Assembly (NCBI RefSeq): GCF_001697145.1
Contig: NZ_CP012719.1
Coordinates: forward strand, 204,501-268,500
Length of the DNA stretch: 64,000 bases
Direction: 5' to 3'
Source: Streptococcus anginosus
Lineage (GTDB): Bacteria > Bacillota > Bacilli > Lactobacillales > Streptococcaceae
Part shown: positions 17,461 to 27,032 of the stretch, one piece after another
How positions within the stretch are numbered: position 1 is the stretch's first letter
Layout: every line of letters begins with the position of its first letter
The notes under the pieces: generated by a model
The model's database searches: none
The model's input: only the letters and a program-made list of their open reading frames with translations
What the model was told of the DNA's origin: nothing
Made by a program: the position numbers and the translations under genes

Positions 17461-18129
17461 ATGATGTCAAAACATATTCCAAATTTACAAGTTGCACTGG
17501 ATCATTCCGATTTGCAAGGAGCTATTAAAGCAGCTGTCTCGGTAGGTCATGAAGTAGATGTTATTGAAGCAGGAACAGTTTGCCTCTTGCAAGTCGGCAG
17601 TGAGTTGGTAGAAGTGCTGCGTAGTTTATTTCCTGATAAAATCATCGTAGCTGATACTAAATGTGCTGACGCTGGTGGTACGGTTGCCAAAAATAATGCC
17701 GTTCGCGGAGCGGACTGGATGACTTGCATTTGCTGTGCAACAATTCCAACTATGAAAGCCGCTCTAAAAGCGATTCAAGAAGAACGTGGCGAGCGCGGTG
17801 AGATTCAAATTGAACTTTACGGCGATTGGACTTATGAGCAAGCTCAGACTTGGCTTGATGCTGGCATTTCACAAGCCATTTATCACCAATCACGCGATGC
17901 TCTTCTTGCTGGCGAAACTTGGGGTGAAAAAGATCTCAATAAAGTTAAGAAATTGATTGAAATGGGCTTTCGTGTGTCTGTGACAGGTGGTTTGAATGTG
18001 GATACACTCAAACTCTTTGAAGGAGTGGATGTCTTTACCTTTATTGCTGGACGCGGAATAACAGAAGCTGAAAATCCAGCAGCAGCTGCGCGTGCTTTCA
18101 AAGACGAAATCAAGCGAATCTGGGGGTAA
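17461..18129 (+). CDS. ulaD: 3-keto-L-gulonate-6-phosphate decarboxylase
   Basis: A 222-residue member of the orotidine-5'-phosphate decarboxylase superfamily. It converts 3-keto-L-gulonate-6-phosphate to L-xylulose-5-phosphate. The N-terminal LQVALDHSDL and the metal/catalytic segment IIVADTKCADAGG are the family hallmarks, with a phosphate-binding FIAGRGI near the C-terminus. Two ATG codons in a row (17461, 17464) are possible starts. ulaE begins 3 bp after its stop. Confidence 0.92.
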   Translation: MMSKHIPNLQVALDHSDLQGAIKAAVSVGHEVDVIEAGTVCLLQVGSELVEVLRSLFPDKIIVADTKCADAGGTVAKNNAVRGADWMTCICCATIPTMKAALKAIQEERGERGEIQIELYGDWTYEQAQTWLDAGISQAIYHQSRDALLAGETWGEKDLNKVKKLIEMGFRVSVTGGLNVDTLKLFEGVDVFTFIAGRGITEAENPAAAARAFKDEIKRIWG

Positions 18130-18132
18130 ACT

Positions 18133-19002
18133 ATGACACGTCCGATTGGAATTTATGAAAAGGCAACGCCTAAGCATTTTTCTTGGCGGGAACGGTTAGA
18201 ATTTGCCAAGGAAATGGGATTTGATTTTGTGGAAATGTCGGTTGATGAAAGTGACGCTCGGCTGGCGCGTCTCGCTTGGTCTAAAAAAGAACGTCTAGAA
18301 ATTGTCAAAGCTATCTATGATACAGGTGTGCGGATTCCAAGTATTTGCTTTAGTGGACATCGGCGTTATCCATTAGGCTCAAACAATCCTGAGTTAGAAG
18401 CAAAATCGCTTGAAACGATGAAACAATGTATCAAGTTAGCACAGGATTTAGGTGTGCGGGTCATTCAATTAGCAGGTTATGATGTTTATTACGAAGAGAA
18501 ATCACCTGAAACGCGTGCTCGTTTCTTAAAAAATCTGCGTCTAGCATGTGATTGGGCTGAACAGGCACAAGTTATGTTGGCGATTGAAATCATGGATGAC
18601 CCATTTATCAACAGCATTGAAAAATATCTGGCTGTGGCGAAAGAAATCAATTCGCCTTATCTCTTTGTCTATCCAGATACAGGTAATGTTTCTGCTTGGC
18701 ATAATGACCTCTGGAGTGAATTTTACCTTGGTCATCAGGCAATTGCTGCGCTGCACTTAAAAGATACCTATGCCGTGACGGAGCATTCTAAAGGGCAATT
18801 TCGAGATGTACCTTTTGGGGAAGGCTGTGTCAATTGGGAAGAAATGTTTGCTGTTTTGAAGAAAACCAATTACCAAGGTCCGTTCTTGATTGAAATGTGG
18901 TCTGAGAATTGCGAAACGGTGGAAGAAACCAAAGCTGCTATCAAAGAAGCGCAAGATTTCCTTTATCCACTCATTGAGAAAGCGGGGTTATGTGAATGTT
19001 AG
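18133..19002 (+). CDS. ulaE: L-xylulose-5-phosphate 3-epimerase
   Basis: A 289-residue TIM-barrel epimerase that turns L-xylulose-5-phosphate into L-ribulose-5-phosphate. Metal-ligand stretches of the xylose-isomerase-like fold are visible: FVEMSVDES, LAIEIMDD, VYPDTGNVSAW, ALHLKDT and GPFLIEMWSEN. Its start follows ulaD by 3 bp and its stop overlaps the ulaF start by 7 bp, so translation is coupled. Confidence 0.93.
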   Translation: MTRPIGIYEKATPKHFSWRERLEFAKEMGFDFVEMSVDESDARLARLAWSKKERLEIVKAIYDTGVRIPSICFSGHRRYPLGSNNPELEAKSLETMKQCIKLAQDLGVRVIQLAGYDVYYEEKSPETRARFLKNLRLACDWAEQAQVMLAIEIMDDPFINSIEKYLAVAKEINSPYLFVYPDTGNVSAWHNDLWSEFYLGHQAIAALHLKDTYAVTEHSKGQFRDVPFGEGCVNWEEMFAVLKKTNYQGPFLIEMWSENCETVEETKAAIKEAQDFLYPLIEKAGLCEC

Positions 19003-19697
19003 TACCAGAATTACGAGAACGTGTTTATAAAGCCAATATGGAGCTTCCAGAGCATGGTTTGGTGAAATTTACCTGGGGAAATGTTTCGGCAATTGATCGT
19101 GAGAAGGGCTTGATTGCCATTAAACCTTCTGGTGTAGCGTATGAAAAATTATCTCCAGAAAATATGGTTGTGACTGATTTGGACGGTAATATTGTCGAAG
19201 GAGACCTGAATCCGTCGTCAGATTTGCCGACGCATGTGGAACTGTACAAAGCATTTCCAGAAGTGGGTGGCATTGTTCATACGCACTCGACAGAAGGAGT
19301 GGCTTGGGCGCAAGCAGGGCGTGATATTCCATGCTATGGCACCACGCACGCTGATACTTTCTACGGTCCAATTCCATGCGCTCGTGCCTTGACACCAGAG
19401 GAAATCAATGGCGAGTACGAAAAAGAAACTGGGAAAGTCATTATCGAAGAATTTGCCAAACGTGGCTTAGATCCGCTCGCAGTAGCAGCTGTAACCGTCC
19501 GCAATCACGGACCATTTGCTTGGGGCAAGGACGAAAAAGCGGCCGTCTATAATGCAGTTGTCCTTGAAGAAGCCGCTCGTATGGCACGCTACACAGAAGC
19601 TATCAATCCAGAAGTGACGGAAGTGCCGCAAGATCTCAAAGATAAGCATTACCTGCGAAAACATGGAAAGAATGCTTACTACGGACAGAAAAAATAA
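18996..19697 (+). CDS. ulaF: L-ribulose-5-phosphate 4-epimerase
   Basis: A 233-residue class II aldolase-fold epimerase giving D-xylulose-5-phosphate, which enters the pentose phosphate pathway (transketolase is encoded downstream). Zinc ligands are in VHTHSTEGVAWAQAG and VTVRNHGPFAWG; the phosphate-binding GNVSAIDR and SSDLPTH motifs are present. Last gene of the ulaA-F unit, followed by an imperfect terminator hairpin. Confidence 0.93.
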   Translation: MLVPELRERVYKANMELPEHGLVKFTWGNVSAIDREKGLIAIKPSGVAYEKLSPENMVVTDLDGNIVEGDLNPSSDLPTHVELYKAFPEVGGIVHTHSTEGVAWAQAGRDIPCYGTTHADTFYGPIPCARALTPEEINGEYEKETGKVIIEEFAKRGLDPLAVAAVTVRNHGPFAWGKDEKAAVYNAVVLEEAARMARYTEAINPEVTEVPQDLKDKHYLRKHGKNAYYGQKK

Positions 19698-19709
19698 TTA
19701 TGAAAAATC

Positions 19710-19786
19710 AAGGAGAAGGACGACTACCATGATTGAGAGCAGTCATGATGCCGGTTCCTCGCCTTGCTTTTCTCATTTTGCTATGA
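19710..19786 (+). terminator. Imperfect terminator hairpin after ulaF
   Basis: AAGG...GAAGGA and TTCCTCGCCTT arms enclose an inner CATGATTG / CAGTCATG stem (19728-19747), followed by CTTTTCTCATTTT. Confidence 0.55.
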
Positions 19787-19855
19787 AAAAGCGCTAAAAA
19801 TGACCAAAATAACGAATAAATTCTTTCGATTTCATGTGAATGATGTGTGAAAAGA

Positions 19856-19864
19856 TGTTATAAT
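19856..19864 (+). promoter_or_regulatory. Extended -10 promoter of the ula regulator gene
   Basis: TGTTATAAT fits TGnTATAAT. No good -35 is seen, as is common with extended -10 promoters in streptococci. Confidence 0.6.
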
Positions 19865-19890
19865 GGTTTGCAATCCCTTTCAAGGAGTAA

Positions 19891-21564
19891 ATGATGATAT
19901 TATTGGATCAAACAAGTTGTGACTTACTAAAATACCTCATTCAGTTGGAAGAGCCAGAAACGATTATGACCATTTCACGGGCAACCAATCAATCGCGGAG
20001 GAAAATCTATTATCATTTAGAAAAAATCAATGATGCTTTAGCGGATGTCGGCGAAGTCATTAGTAGCCGTCCGAGAGTAGGGATTGTCTTAACCGCACAC
20101 CAAAAAGAACTCTGTCAAGAGTTATTGGAAGGCGTTGATTTTTATAGCTATGTCATGAGCATGACCGAGCGTATGCAGCTGACTGTGCTTTATATCTGTA
20201 TTGCTAAGGAGCGTGTGACTATTGAAAAGCTAATGGAATTGACAGAAGTATCCCGCAATACGGTTCTCAATGATTTGAATGAAATCCGCAATCAGTTGGC
20301 TTCGGAGCAGTATCAAGTCAATCTCACTTCCACAAAAGCACAAGGATATTTTTTGAAGTGCCACCCGCTCAATAAGATTCAGTACGTTCATTCTCTTTTG
20401 TATGACATTTTTGCAGAGGGAAATCATAGTTTTGTGATGATTTTGACAGAAAAGATAAAAGAATTTATCGGAGAAGATTTACTTTTGTCCGATGAATTGC
20501 AAGATTTTCTCAATCAAAGAGTGCAAGATGTGGAGCAGGATTTAGGCAAGAAAATCAATCGCCATGAAATCAAATTCATGCTGCAAGTTTTGCCCTATCT
20601 GCTGTTGAGCTGTCGCAATATGGCTTTAAATGAGGAAGAGCAGGAAGACTTGAAGCGTGAGTTTACCTTGATTCGCAAGCGGATAGAATACCAAGCAGCC
20701 AAGAATTTGAATAGTAATTTAGGGGCAACATTTGGCTTGCAATTAAATGATATTGAAATTTCTCTCTTAGCCGTTCTTTTGCTTTCTTACCGGAAAGATC
20801 GGGATATTCATGCAACCAGTCAAGATTTTGTCCAATTAAAAGAAGCGATTGATGAGTTTATTTGGCGGTTTGAAGTCAGTTCGCATTTTGAAATTGAAAA
20901 TAAAGAAGATTTGTTGCGAAATTTATTGACGCACTGCAAGGCTTTGCTGTTTCGTAAAACCTACGGCATTCTGTCTAAAAATCCATTGACACGACAGATC
21001 AAGGAAAAATATGCAGATTTGTTTGCAGTCACCAAGTCTTGCTCTGTGATTTTGGAGGAAGCATGGCTTATTTCACTAACTGATGATGAAGTTGCTTATC
21101 TTGCTCTTCATATGGGTGGATTCTTAAAACATAATCGTGCTGAAAAACAAGATGCCAAACGGATTTATTTAGTCTGTGATGAAGGAGTCGCTGTTCAGAA
21201 ATTGCTACTCAAACAGTGCTTGTATCATCTACCAAATGAAAATTTAAGTGCTGTTTTTACGACAGAACAATTCAAAAGCGTCGAAGACATTTTAGATGTG
21301 GATTTATTAATTACGACAAATGACGGATTGGAAACTACTCTGCCAACGATACAGGTTCAGCCCATTTTGGACTACGAGGATGTATTGAATATTACTTCTT
21401 TTGTGAAAGATCAAACTCTTTCTACTAAAGGCGTGCGATTTAGTCAAGAGTTAGAACGACTTTTGTCACAATACCTCAAGGATTCAACTCGTACACAAGA
21501 GCTGAAAAATAAAATTCAAAAACTTGTCAACGAAGAATTATTATCAACTTCAACGGAAGAATGA
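19891..21564 (+). CDS. PRD-containing BglG/MtlR-type transcriptional regulator of the ula locus
   Basis: A 557-residue regulator. It has N-terminal HTH units (TISRATNQSRRKIYYHLEKI at about 30-50; VSRNTVLNDLNEIRN at about 120-135). Two PRD domains (about 185-300 and 305-410) carry conserved His residues such as LALHMGGFL. A C-terminal EIIB-like domain has CDEGVAVQKLL. PRDs are phosphorylated by HPr and EII proteins, tying activity to sugar flux. Placed between ulaF and ulaG, it most probably activates ascorbate genes. A separate promoter lies upstream. Two adjacent ATGs (19891, 19894) could start it. Confidence 0.85.
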   Translation: MMILLDQTSCDLLKYLIQLEEPETIMTISRATNQSRRKIYYHLEKINDALADVGEVISSRPRVGIVLTAHQKELCQELLEGVDFYSYVMSMTERMQLTVLYICIAKERVTIEKLMELTEVSRNTVLNDLNEIRNQLASEQYQVNLTSTKAQGYFLKCHPLNKIQYVHSLLYDIFAEGNHSFVMILTEKIKEFIGEDLLLSDELQDFLNQRVQDVEQDLGKKINRHEIKFMLQVLPYLLLSCRNMALNEEEQEDLKREFTLIRKRIEYQAAKNLNSNLGATFGLQLNDIEISLLAVLLLSYRKDRDIHATSQDFVQLKEAIDEFIWRFEVSSHFEIENKEDLLRNLLTHCKALLFRKTYGILSKNPLTRQIKEKYADLFAVTKSCSVILEEAWLISLTDDEVAYLALHMGGFLKHNRAEKQDAKRIYLVCDEGVAVQKLLLKQCLYHLPNENLSAVFTTEQFKSVEDILDVDLLITTNDGLETTLPTIQVQPILDYEDVLNITSFVKDQTLSTKGVRFSQELERLLSQYLKDSTRTQELKNKIQKLVNEELLSTSTEE

Positions 21565-21586
21565 AAGAATAAGATGACTGGCTAGG

Positions 21587-21608
21587 GATAAAAATCCCGG
21601 CTTTTTTA
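21587..21608 (+). terminator. Weak terminator after the ula regulator gene
   Basis: GGGAT / ATCCC stem of only 5 bp followed by GGC and six Ts. Confidence 0.45.
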
Positions 21609-21724
21609 GTTGTGAAAAATAGTCCAATCTTGAACACAGACATGTGCTTTATTTGGTCTTTTTTAATCTATTGAAGGGAGTTATACTAAGAATGTAGAAT
21701 AAAATATCTTGAGGAGGATAAGCA

Positions 21725-22816
21725 ATGCCAAATGTAAAAGAAATCACAAGAGAATCTTGGATTTTATCCACTTTCCCAGAATGGGGAACATGGCTCAATG
21801 AAGAAATTGAAGAAGAAGTTGTGCCAGAAGGCAACTTTGCTATGTGGTGGCTAGGCAACTGCGGTGTCTGGATTAAGACACCTGGTGGTGCAAATGTTGT
21901 CATGGATCTCTGGTCCAACCGCGGAAAATCAACCAAAAAGGTCAAAGACATGGTGCGTGGTCACCAAATGGCCAATATGGCTGGTGTCCGCAAATTGCAA
22001 CCAAATCTCCGTGTGCAACCAATGGTGATTGACCCATTTGCGATTAACGAACTGGACTATTACCTTGTTTCTCATTTCCACAGCGACCATATTGACATCA
22101 ATACTGCTGCAGCTATCGTCAACAATCCAAAATTAAATCATGTGAAGTTTGTCGGTCCTTACGAATGTGGCGAAATTTGGAAAAAATGGGGTGTTCCAGA
22201 AGAACGTATTATGATTATCAAACCGGGCGAAAGCTTCGAGTTTAAAGATATAAAGGTTACAGCTGTGGAATCCTTTGACCGAACTTGCTTGGTCACACTT
22301 CCAGTTGATGGTGCAGATGCTCAAGATGGTGAGCTGAAGGGGCTTGCTGTAACTGACGAAGAAATGGCGCGTAAAGCAGTCAACTACGTCTTTGAAACAC
22401 CGGGCGGTACGATTTATCATGGTGCAGATTCTCACTTCTCAAACTATTTTGCCAAACACGGAAAAGATTTCAAGATTGATGTGGCTATTAATAACTATGG
22501 TGATAACCCAATCGGTATTCAAGATAAGATGACTTCGATTGATTTGCTTCGTATGGCTGAAAACCTTCGTGCCAAAGTTATTATTCCAGTTCATTATGAT
22601 ATCTGGTCTAACTTCATGGCTTCAACGGACGAGATTTTAGCCTTGTGGAAGATGCGCAAAGAGCGCCTCCAATATCAATTCCACCCATTCATCTGGGAAG
22701 TTGGTGGTAAATATACCTATCCGCAAGACAAAGACAGAATTGAATACCACCATCCACGTGGCTTTGATGATTGCTTCGAGCACGATTCGAATATTCAATT
22801 TAAGGCTTTACTATAA
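21725..22816 (+). CDS. ulaG: L-ascorbate-6-phosphate lactonase
   Basis: A 363-residue metallo-beta-lactamase-fold hydrolase that opens the lactone ring of L-ascorbate-6-phosphate, the first cytoplasmic step after uptake. The metal-binding motif is SHFHSDHID; other ligands lie in YHGADSHFSNY and IIPVHYDIW. GGAGGATAAGCA precedes the ATG. It has its own unit beyond the regulator gene. With ulaA-F it completes the pathway from ascorbate to D-xylulose-5-phosphate. Confidence 0.94.
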   Translation: MPNVKEITRESWILSTFPEWGTWLNEEIEEEVVPEGNFAMWWLGNCGVWIKTPGGANVVMDLWSNRGKSTKKVKDMVRGHQMANMAGVRKLQPNLRVQPMVIDPFAINELDYYLVSHFHSDHIDINTAAAIVNNPKLNHVKFVGPYECGEIWKKWGVPEERIMIIKPGESFEFKDIKVTAVESFDRTCLVTLPVDGADAQDGELKGLAVTDEEMARKAVNYVFETPGGTIYHGADSHFSNYFAKHGKDFKIDVAINNYGDNPIGIQDKMTSIDLLRMAENLRAKVIIPVHYDIWSNFMASTDEILALWKMRKERLQYQFHPFIWEVGGKYTYPQDKDRIEYHHPRGFDDCFEHDSNIQFKALL

Positions 22817-22828
22817 AAAATTAAGTGG

Positions 22829-22870
22829 GAATTATCCGTATACATTGCGATATGCGGATAATTTTCATAT
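22829..22870 (+). terminator. Hairpin after ulaG
   Basis: AATTATCCG (22830-22838) pairs with CGGATAATT (22855-22863), extended inward by TATA-type pairs. A short T stretch follows. Confidence 0.6.
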
Positions 22871-22930
22871 AATGATAGTGTAGAAAAAATAGCTACTGAA
22901 AGGGTAGTAGTATTATAAAAGGAGAATTCA

Positions 22931-24907
22931 ATGTCAAATTTATCTGTCAATGCCATTCGTTTCTTAGGAATTGATGCCATTGAAAAATCAAAATCTGGGC
23001 ATCCAGGTGTTGTCATGGGCGCAGCACCGATGGCTTATGACTTGTTTACCAAGCAAATGCGTGTGAATCCAGAAGTACCAAATTGGGTCAATCGTGACCG
23101 TTTTATCTTGTCAGCAGGTCATGGGTCTATGTTGCTCTATGCACTTCTTCACTTGTCTGGTTTTCAAGATGTCACTATGGACGAAATCAAGAACTTCCGT
23201 CAATGGGGTTCTAAAACGCCTGGTCATCCAGAATTTGGACATACAGCTGGCGTAGATGCGACAACTGGACCCCTCGGTCAAGGAATTTCGATGGCAACTG
23301 GTTTTGCGCAAGCAGAACGTTTCCTAGCTGCTAAGTACAACCGTGAAGGCTATAATATCTTTGACCACTATACGTATGTCATCTGTGGTGACGGGGACTT
23401 AATGGAAGGTGTGTCTGCTGAAGCAGCTTCTTATGCTGGACTGCAAAAGCTAGATAAGCTCATCGTTCTCTATGATTCAAACGACATCAATTTGGACGGA
23501 GAAACGAAAGATTCCTTTACAGAAAGTGTTCGTGACCGTTACAATGCTTACGGTTGGCACACAGCTTTGGTTAAAGACGGAACAGACTTAGAAGCAATCA
23601 ATGCGGCGATTGAAGCTGCAAAAGTTTCTGGCAAACCGTCATTGATTGAAGTCAAAACGGTGATTGGTTATGGCTCGCCAAATAAACAAGGGACAAATGC
23701 TGTTCATGGAGCGCCTCTTGGTGCAGAAGAGGCAGCGGCTACTCGCAAAGCTCTTGCTTGGGATTACGCACCATTTGAAATTCCAGAAGAAGTCTACGAA
23801 GATTATCGAGTTAATGTTGCAGAACGCGGCAAAGCTGCCTATGATGCTTGGGAAAAACTCGTTGAAGAATACAAACAAGCCTATCCTGACTTAGCTGATG
23901 AAGTTGCTGCCATTATTGCTGGACAAGATCCAGTTGAGATCAAGCCAGAAGATTTCCCAGTAGTAGAAACAGGTTTCTCACAAGCTACTCGTAATTCTAG
24001 CCAAGATGCTTTAAATGCCGCAGCAAAAGTACTTCCAACATTCCTCGGTGGCTCTGCTGACCTCGCTCATTCTAATATGACTTATATCAAAGAAGACGGT
24101 TTGCAAGACGATACCCACCGCCTTAACCGCAATATTCAATTCGGTGTGCGTGAATTTGCTATGGGAACTATTTTGAATGGTATGGCACTTCACGGGGGAC
24201 TTCGTGTTTATGGTGGTACATTCTTTGTCTTTTCAGACTATGTTAAAGCGGCTGTTCGCTTGTCAGCTCTTCAAGGCTTACCTGTGACCTATGTCTTTAC
24301 ACATGACTCAATCGCAGTTGGTGAGGATGGTCCAACTCATGAGCCGATTGAGCATTTGGCTGGACTTCGTGCCATTCCAAACCTCAATGTTTTGCGTCCA
24401 GCAGATGCGCGTGAAACGCAGGCCGCTTGGTACTTGGCGCTGAAGAGTCAATCAACCCCAACAGCTCTTGTTCTCACCCGTCAAAACTTGACTGTTGAAG
24501 CTGGAACTGACTTTGACAAGGTAGCAAAAGGAGCTTATGTCGTGTATGAGACAGCAGGTGGTTTTGATACAATCCTTCTAGCATCTGGTTCTGAAGTCAA
24601 CTTAGCTGTTGCAGCTGCAAAAGAGTTGGAAGCACAAGGGGAGAAAGTTCGCGTTGTCAGCGTACCGTCAACAGACATCTTTGATGCACAAGACGCTGCT
24701 TACAAAGAAGAAATTTTACCAAATGCAGTTCGTCGACGTGTTGCAATCGAAATGGCTGCAACCCAGTCTTGGTACAAATATGTCGGACTTGACGGAGCTG
24801 TTATCGGCATTGACAAATTCGGTGCCTCTGCCCCAGCTGCTAAGGTAATGGAAGAGTATGGCTTCACCGTTGCTCATGTCATAGAAGTTGTGAAAAATTT
24901 GAAATAG
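22931..24907 (+). CDS. tkt: Transketolase
   Basis: A 658-residue thiamine-diphosphate enzyme that moves two-carbon units between pentose and triose/hexose phosphates. Visible motifs: SGHPG near residue 20, [14 protein letters not shown], the TDP-binding [10 protein letters not shown]...SNDINLDG, and the pyrimidine-domain [30 protein letters not shown] precedes the ATG. Its position after the ascorbate genes makes sense because their product, D-xylulose-5-phosphate, is its substrate. Confidence 0.96.
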   Translation: MSNLSVNAIRFLGIDAIEKSKSGHPGVVMGAAPMAYDLFTKQMRVNPEVPNWVNRDRFILSAGHGSMLLYALLHLSGFQDVTMDEIKNFRQWGSKTPGHPEFGHTAGVDATTGPLGQGISMATGFAQAERFLAAKYNREGYNIFDHYTYVICGDGDLMEGVSAEAASYAGLQKLDKLIVLYDSNDINLDGETKDSFTESVRDRYNAYGWHTALVKDGTDLEAINAAIEAAKVSGKPSLIEVKTVIGYGSPNKQGTNAVHGAPLGAEEAAATRKALAWDYAPFEIPEEVYEDYRVNVAERGKAAYDAWEKLVEEYKQAYPDLADEVAAIIAGQDPVEIKPEDFPVVETGFSQATRNSSQDALNAAAKVLPTFLGGSADLAHSNMTYIKEDGLQDDTHRLNRNIQFGVREFAMGTILNGMALHGGLRVYGGTFFVFSDYVKAAVRLSALQGLPVTYVFTHDSIAVGEDGPTHEPIEHLAGLRAIPNLNVLRPADARETQAAWYLALKSQSTPTALVLTRQNLTVEAGTDFDKVAKGAYVVYETAGGFDTILLASGSEVNLAVAAAKELEAQGEKVRVVSVPSTDIFDAQDAAYKEEILPNAVRRRVAIEMAATQSWYKYVGLDGAVIGIDKFGASAPAAKVMEEYGFTVAHVIEVVKNLK

Positions 24908-24915
24908 TAATTATC

Positions 24916-24949
24916 AAGAAAAAGAACCGAGGCTTGCTTCGGTTTTTCT
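24916..24949 (+). terminator. Terminator after tkt
   Basis: AACCGA / TCGGTT stem flanked by AGAAAAA and TTTTCT, ending in a T-run. Confidence 0.75.
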
Positions 24950-25000
24950 AACTAGAAGTGCTATAATGAAAATAGAAAATTCTATCTCGGAGGTGTGAAG

Positions 25001-25489
25001 ATGACAAAGGAAAGTATGATTTATCATTTATTAGATGAATTGAAAATTTCTTATGTTCGTCTGGATCATGAACCAATTTTTTCCGTTATTGAGGCGGCTG
25101 AAAAGGGAGTCGTCTTACCGGGGCAACAGGTCAAAAATCTCTTTTTGAAAAATAAAAAGGGACGTCAATTTTATTTGGTCATTTTGCGGGACGAAAAAAC
25201 GGCAGATATCAAGCATTTGGCAGAAATCCTTGATGAAAAACGATTATCATTTGCCAATGATAAGGAGCTGGAGGAGCTTTTACAGGTAGAGCCAGGTGCG
25301 GTTACACCTTTTGGGTTGCTTTTTGATAAGGAAAAGAAAGTCCAGCTGATTGTGGACGAGGAGGTTGATCCGAACTTGACCGTGGGTTTTCATCCTTTTG
25401 TCAATACAACAACGCTCAATATCGCTTATGCGGACTTTTTACGCTTTTTGGAAAAAGCAGAGCATACTGTCAAAAGAATTCGCTGCTAG
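25001..25489 (+). CDS. YbaK/EbsC-type Cys-tRNA(Pro)/aminoacyl-tRNA deacylase
   Basis: A 162-residue single-domain YbaK/prolyl-tRNA-editing fold protein (LDHEPIFSVIEAAEKG, NLFLKNKKGRQFYLVIL, VTPFGLLFD, VGFHPFVNTTTLNI). The family removes wrong amino acids from tRNA(Pro) and related tRNAs. The start is ATG 25001, with GGAGG 7 nt upstream; a GTG six bases earlier overlaps the Shine-Dalgarno region. A TATAAT lies about 40 bp upstream. The exact substrate cannot be told. Confidence 0.8.
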   Translation: MTKESMIYHLLDELKISYVRLDHEPIFSVIEAAEKGVVLPGQQVKNLFLKNKKGRQFYLVILRDEKTADIKHLAEILDEKRLSFANDKELEELLQVEPGAVTPFGLLFDKEKKVQLIVDEEVDPNLTVGFHPFVNTTTLNIAYADFLRFLEKAEHTVKRIRC

Positions 25490-25591
25490 TCAGGCTTAAG
25501 GAGGAATCCTTTTAGAAATTTCAGCCCCTCCTTGTAAATTCTCTAGGAATCTGCTATAGTAGATAATATATGAAATCTAAAGGAGACTAAA

Positions 25592-25930
25592 ATGGGTAAC
25601 GGTTTTTCAGTTTTAATCATGTTGGTTGTGATGATGGGCTTAATGTTCTTCATGCAACGTTCTCAAAAGAAACAAGCAGACAAACGGATGGAAAGCTTGA
25701 ACAAACTACAAAAAGGATATGAAGTTATCACAATTGGTGGCTTGTATGGTACGGTTGATGAAGTTGATACTGAAAAGAAAACGGTTGTTCTTGATGTAGA
25801 CGGTGTTTACTTGACATTTGAATTAACAGCTATCAAGACTGTATTACCTCTCACAGAGGGAATCACAGCAGTTGCTGGTGCAGACGGAAGTGTTGATATG
25901 TCAGAAGATACAGCTATTGAAGAAGAATAG
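25592..25930 (+). CDS. yajC: Preprotein translocase subunit YajC
   Basis: A 112-residue protein with one N-terminal membrane helix (FSVLIMLVVMMGLMFFMQ), followed by the conserved RSQKKQADKRMESLNKLQ and GYEVITIGGLYGTV. It is an accessory Sec translocon protein. The acidic C-terminus is typical. AAAGGAGAC precedes the ATG. A terminator-like hairpin follows at about 25954. Confidence 0.9.
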   Translation: MGNGFSVLIMLVVMMGLMFFMQRSQKKQADKRMESLNKLQKGYEVITIGGLYGTVDEVDTEKKTVVLDVDGVYLTFELTAIKTVLPLTEGITAVAGADGSVDMSEDTAIEEE

Positions 25931-26274
25931 TAGTGTTTTAAGATGGAAAAAGGGATTGGAGTTTCTCCAGTTCTTTTATTTTTGCTTGAAAGGTTTCTTT
26001 TACAACTTATAAGAATAATTCTTATTCTACTTTGATGTCGCCAATTAGATATTTTTGACGCCAAAGCTAACCAAGTAACAAATATTCCTTTAGCAGAATA
26101 GGAACTTAAAAAAGATAAAGCATTTAATTTTTATCGTAAAATAATGTGAAAAAGAAGTTGGAGCCAAAAATTTCTATGTTTCGGCTTCTTTTTTATCTGA
26201 AATTTAGCATAAATCCCATTTTTAGAGGATTTATGATATAATGAAATGTAAAACTTTATTAGGAAAACAAGCAG
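25931..26274. other. Gap between yajC and uppS with two hairpins and a possible gene relic
   Basis: The 344-bp stretch holds a terminator for yajC (GATTGGAG / CTCCAGTTC, 25954-25980) and a second T-tailed hairpin at 26151-26193 (GAAG...GCC / GGCTTC). Between them, from 26036 to 26150, one frame reads as protein-like sequence (IFDAKANQVTNIPLAE, stop, ELKKDKAFNFYRKIM), which may be the decayed end of a gene. An extended -10 (TGATATAAT, 26234-26242) for uppS lies at the end. Confidence 0.5.
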
Positions 26275-27024
26275 ATGTTTAGTTTTAAGAAAAAAGAAAA
26301 AATTGAAGTTCCGTTACAAATACCAAAACATATCGGTATTATTATGGACGGGAATGGTCGTTGGGCTAAAAAGAGAATGCAGCCGCGCGTTTTCGGGCAT
26401 AAGTCTGGAATGGAAACTTTACAAAACGTTACCATTGCAGCTAAAGAGCTGGGGGTTCAAGTATTGACAGTCTATGCGTTCTCCACAGAAAATTGGTCGC
26501 GCCCTGAAAAAGAAGTCAGCTTTATCATGAACTTGCCGGTTGAATTTTACGACCGTTATGTGCCTGAGTTGCATAGAAATAACGTAAAAATTCAAATGAT
26601 TGGAGATACAGAGCGGCTACCTAAGGCAACTTATGAGGCGCTTTACAAAGCAGAAGAATTAACGCGGCTCAACACAGGCTTGATTCTGAATTTTGCCTTG
26701 AATTATGGTGGCCGTGCTGAGATTGTTCAGGCGGTTAAAATGATTGCTCAAGATGTGTTAGATGCCAAGTTCAGTCCGGGTGAGATTGATGAAGAGATGA
26801 TTGCCAATTATCTACAAACCAGCAATCTACCTCGATTATTGCGCGATCCGGATTTGGTCATTCGAACGAGCGGAGAATTGCGTTTGAGTAATTTCTTACC
26901 TTGGCAAAGTGCATATAGTGAGCTGTATTTTACAGATATTTTATGGCCGGATTTTGATGAGAAAGCTTTGAAAGCAGCTATTGAAGAATATAGTAAACGA
27001 AATCGTCGCTTTGGCGGTGTGTAG
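26275..27024 (+). CDS. uppS: Undecaprenyl diphosphate synthase
   Basis: A 249-residue cis-prenyltransferase that makes the C55 lipid carrier for peptidoglycan and other wall polymers. Hallmarks: the catalytic Asp in IIMDGNGRWAKKR, FGHKSG, TVYAFSTENWSRP and the C-terminal RTSGELRLSNFLPWQ. An extended -10 promoter lies about 35 bp upstream; the Shine-Dalgarno (AGGAAAAC) is modest. cdsA follows 8 bp downstream. Confidence 0.96.
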   Translation: MFSFKKKEKIEVPLQIPKHIGIIMDGNGRWAKKRMQPRVFGHKSGMETLQNVTIAAKELGVQVLTVYAFSTENWSRPEKEVSFIMNLPVEFYDRYVPELHRNNVKIQMIGDTERLPKATYEALYKAEELTRLNTGLILNFALNYGGRAEIVQAVKMIAQDVLDAKFSPGEIDEEMIANYLQTSNLPRLLRDPDLVIRTSGELRLSNFLPWQSAYSELYFTDILWPDFDEKALKAAIEEYSKRNRRFGGV

Positions 27025-27032
27025 GAGAATTT

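Noticed and set aside
19810..19818. AACGAATA upstream of the ula regulator as a third cin-box
   Set aside because: The sequence is TAACGAATA; the T at the first position is one base too far, and a good extended -10 promoter lies closer to the gene.
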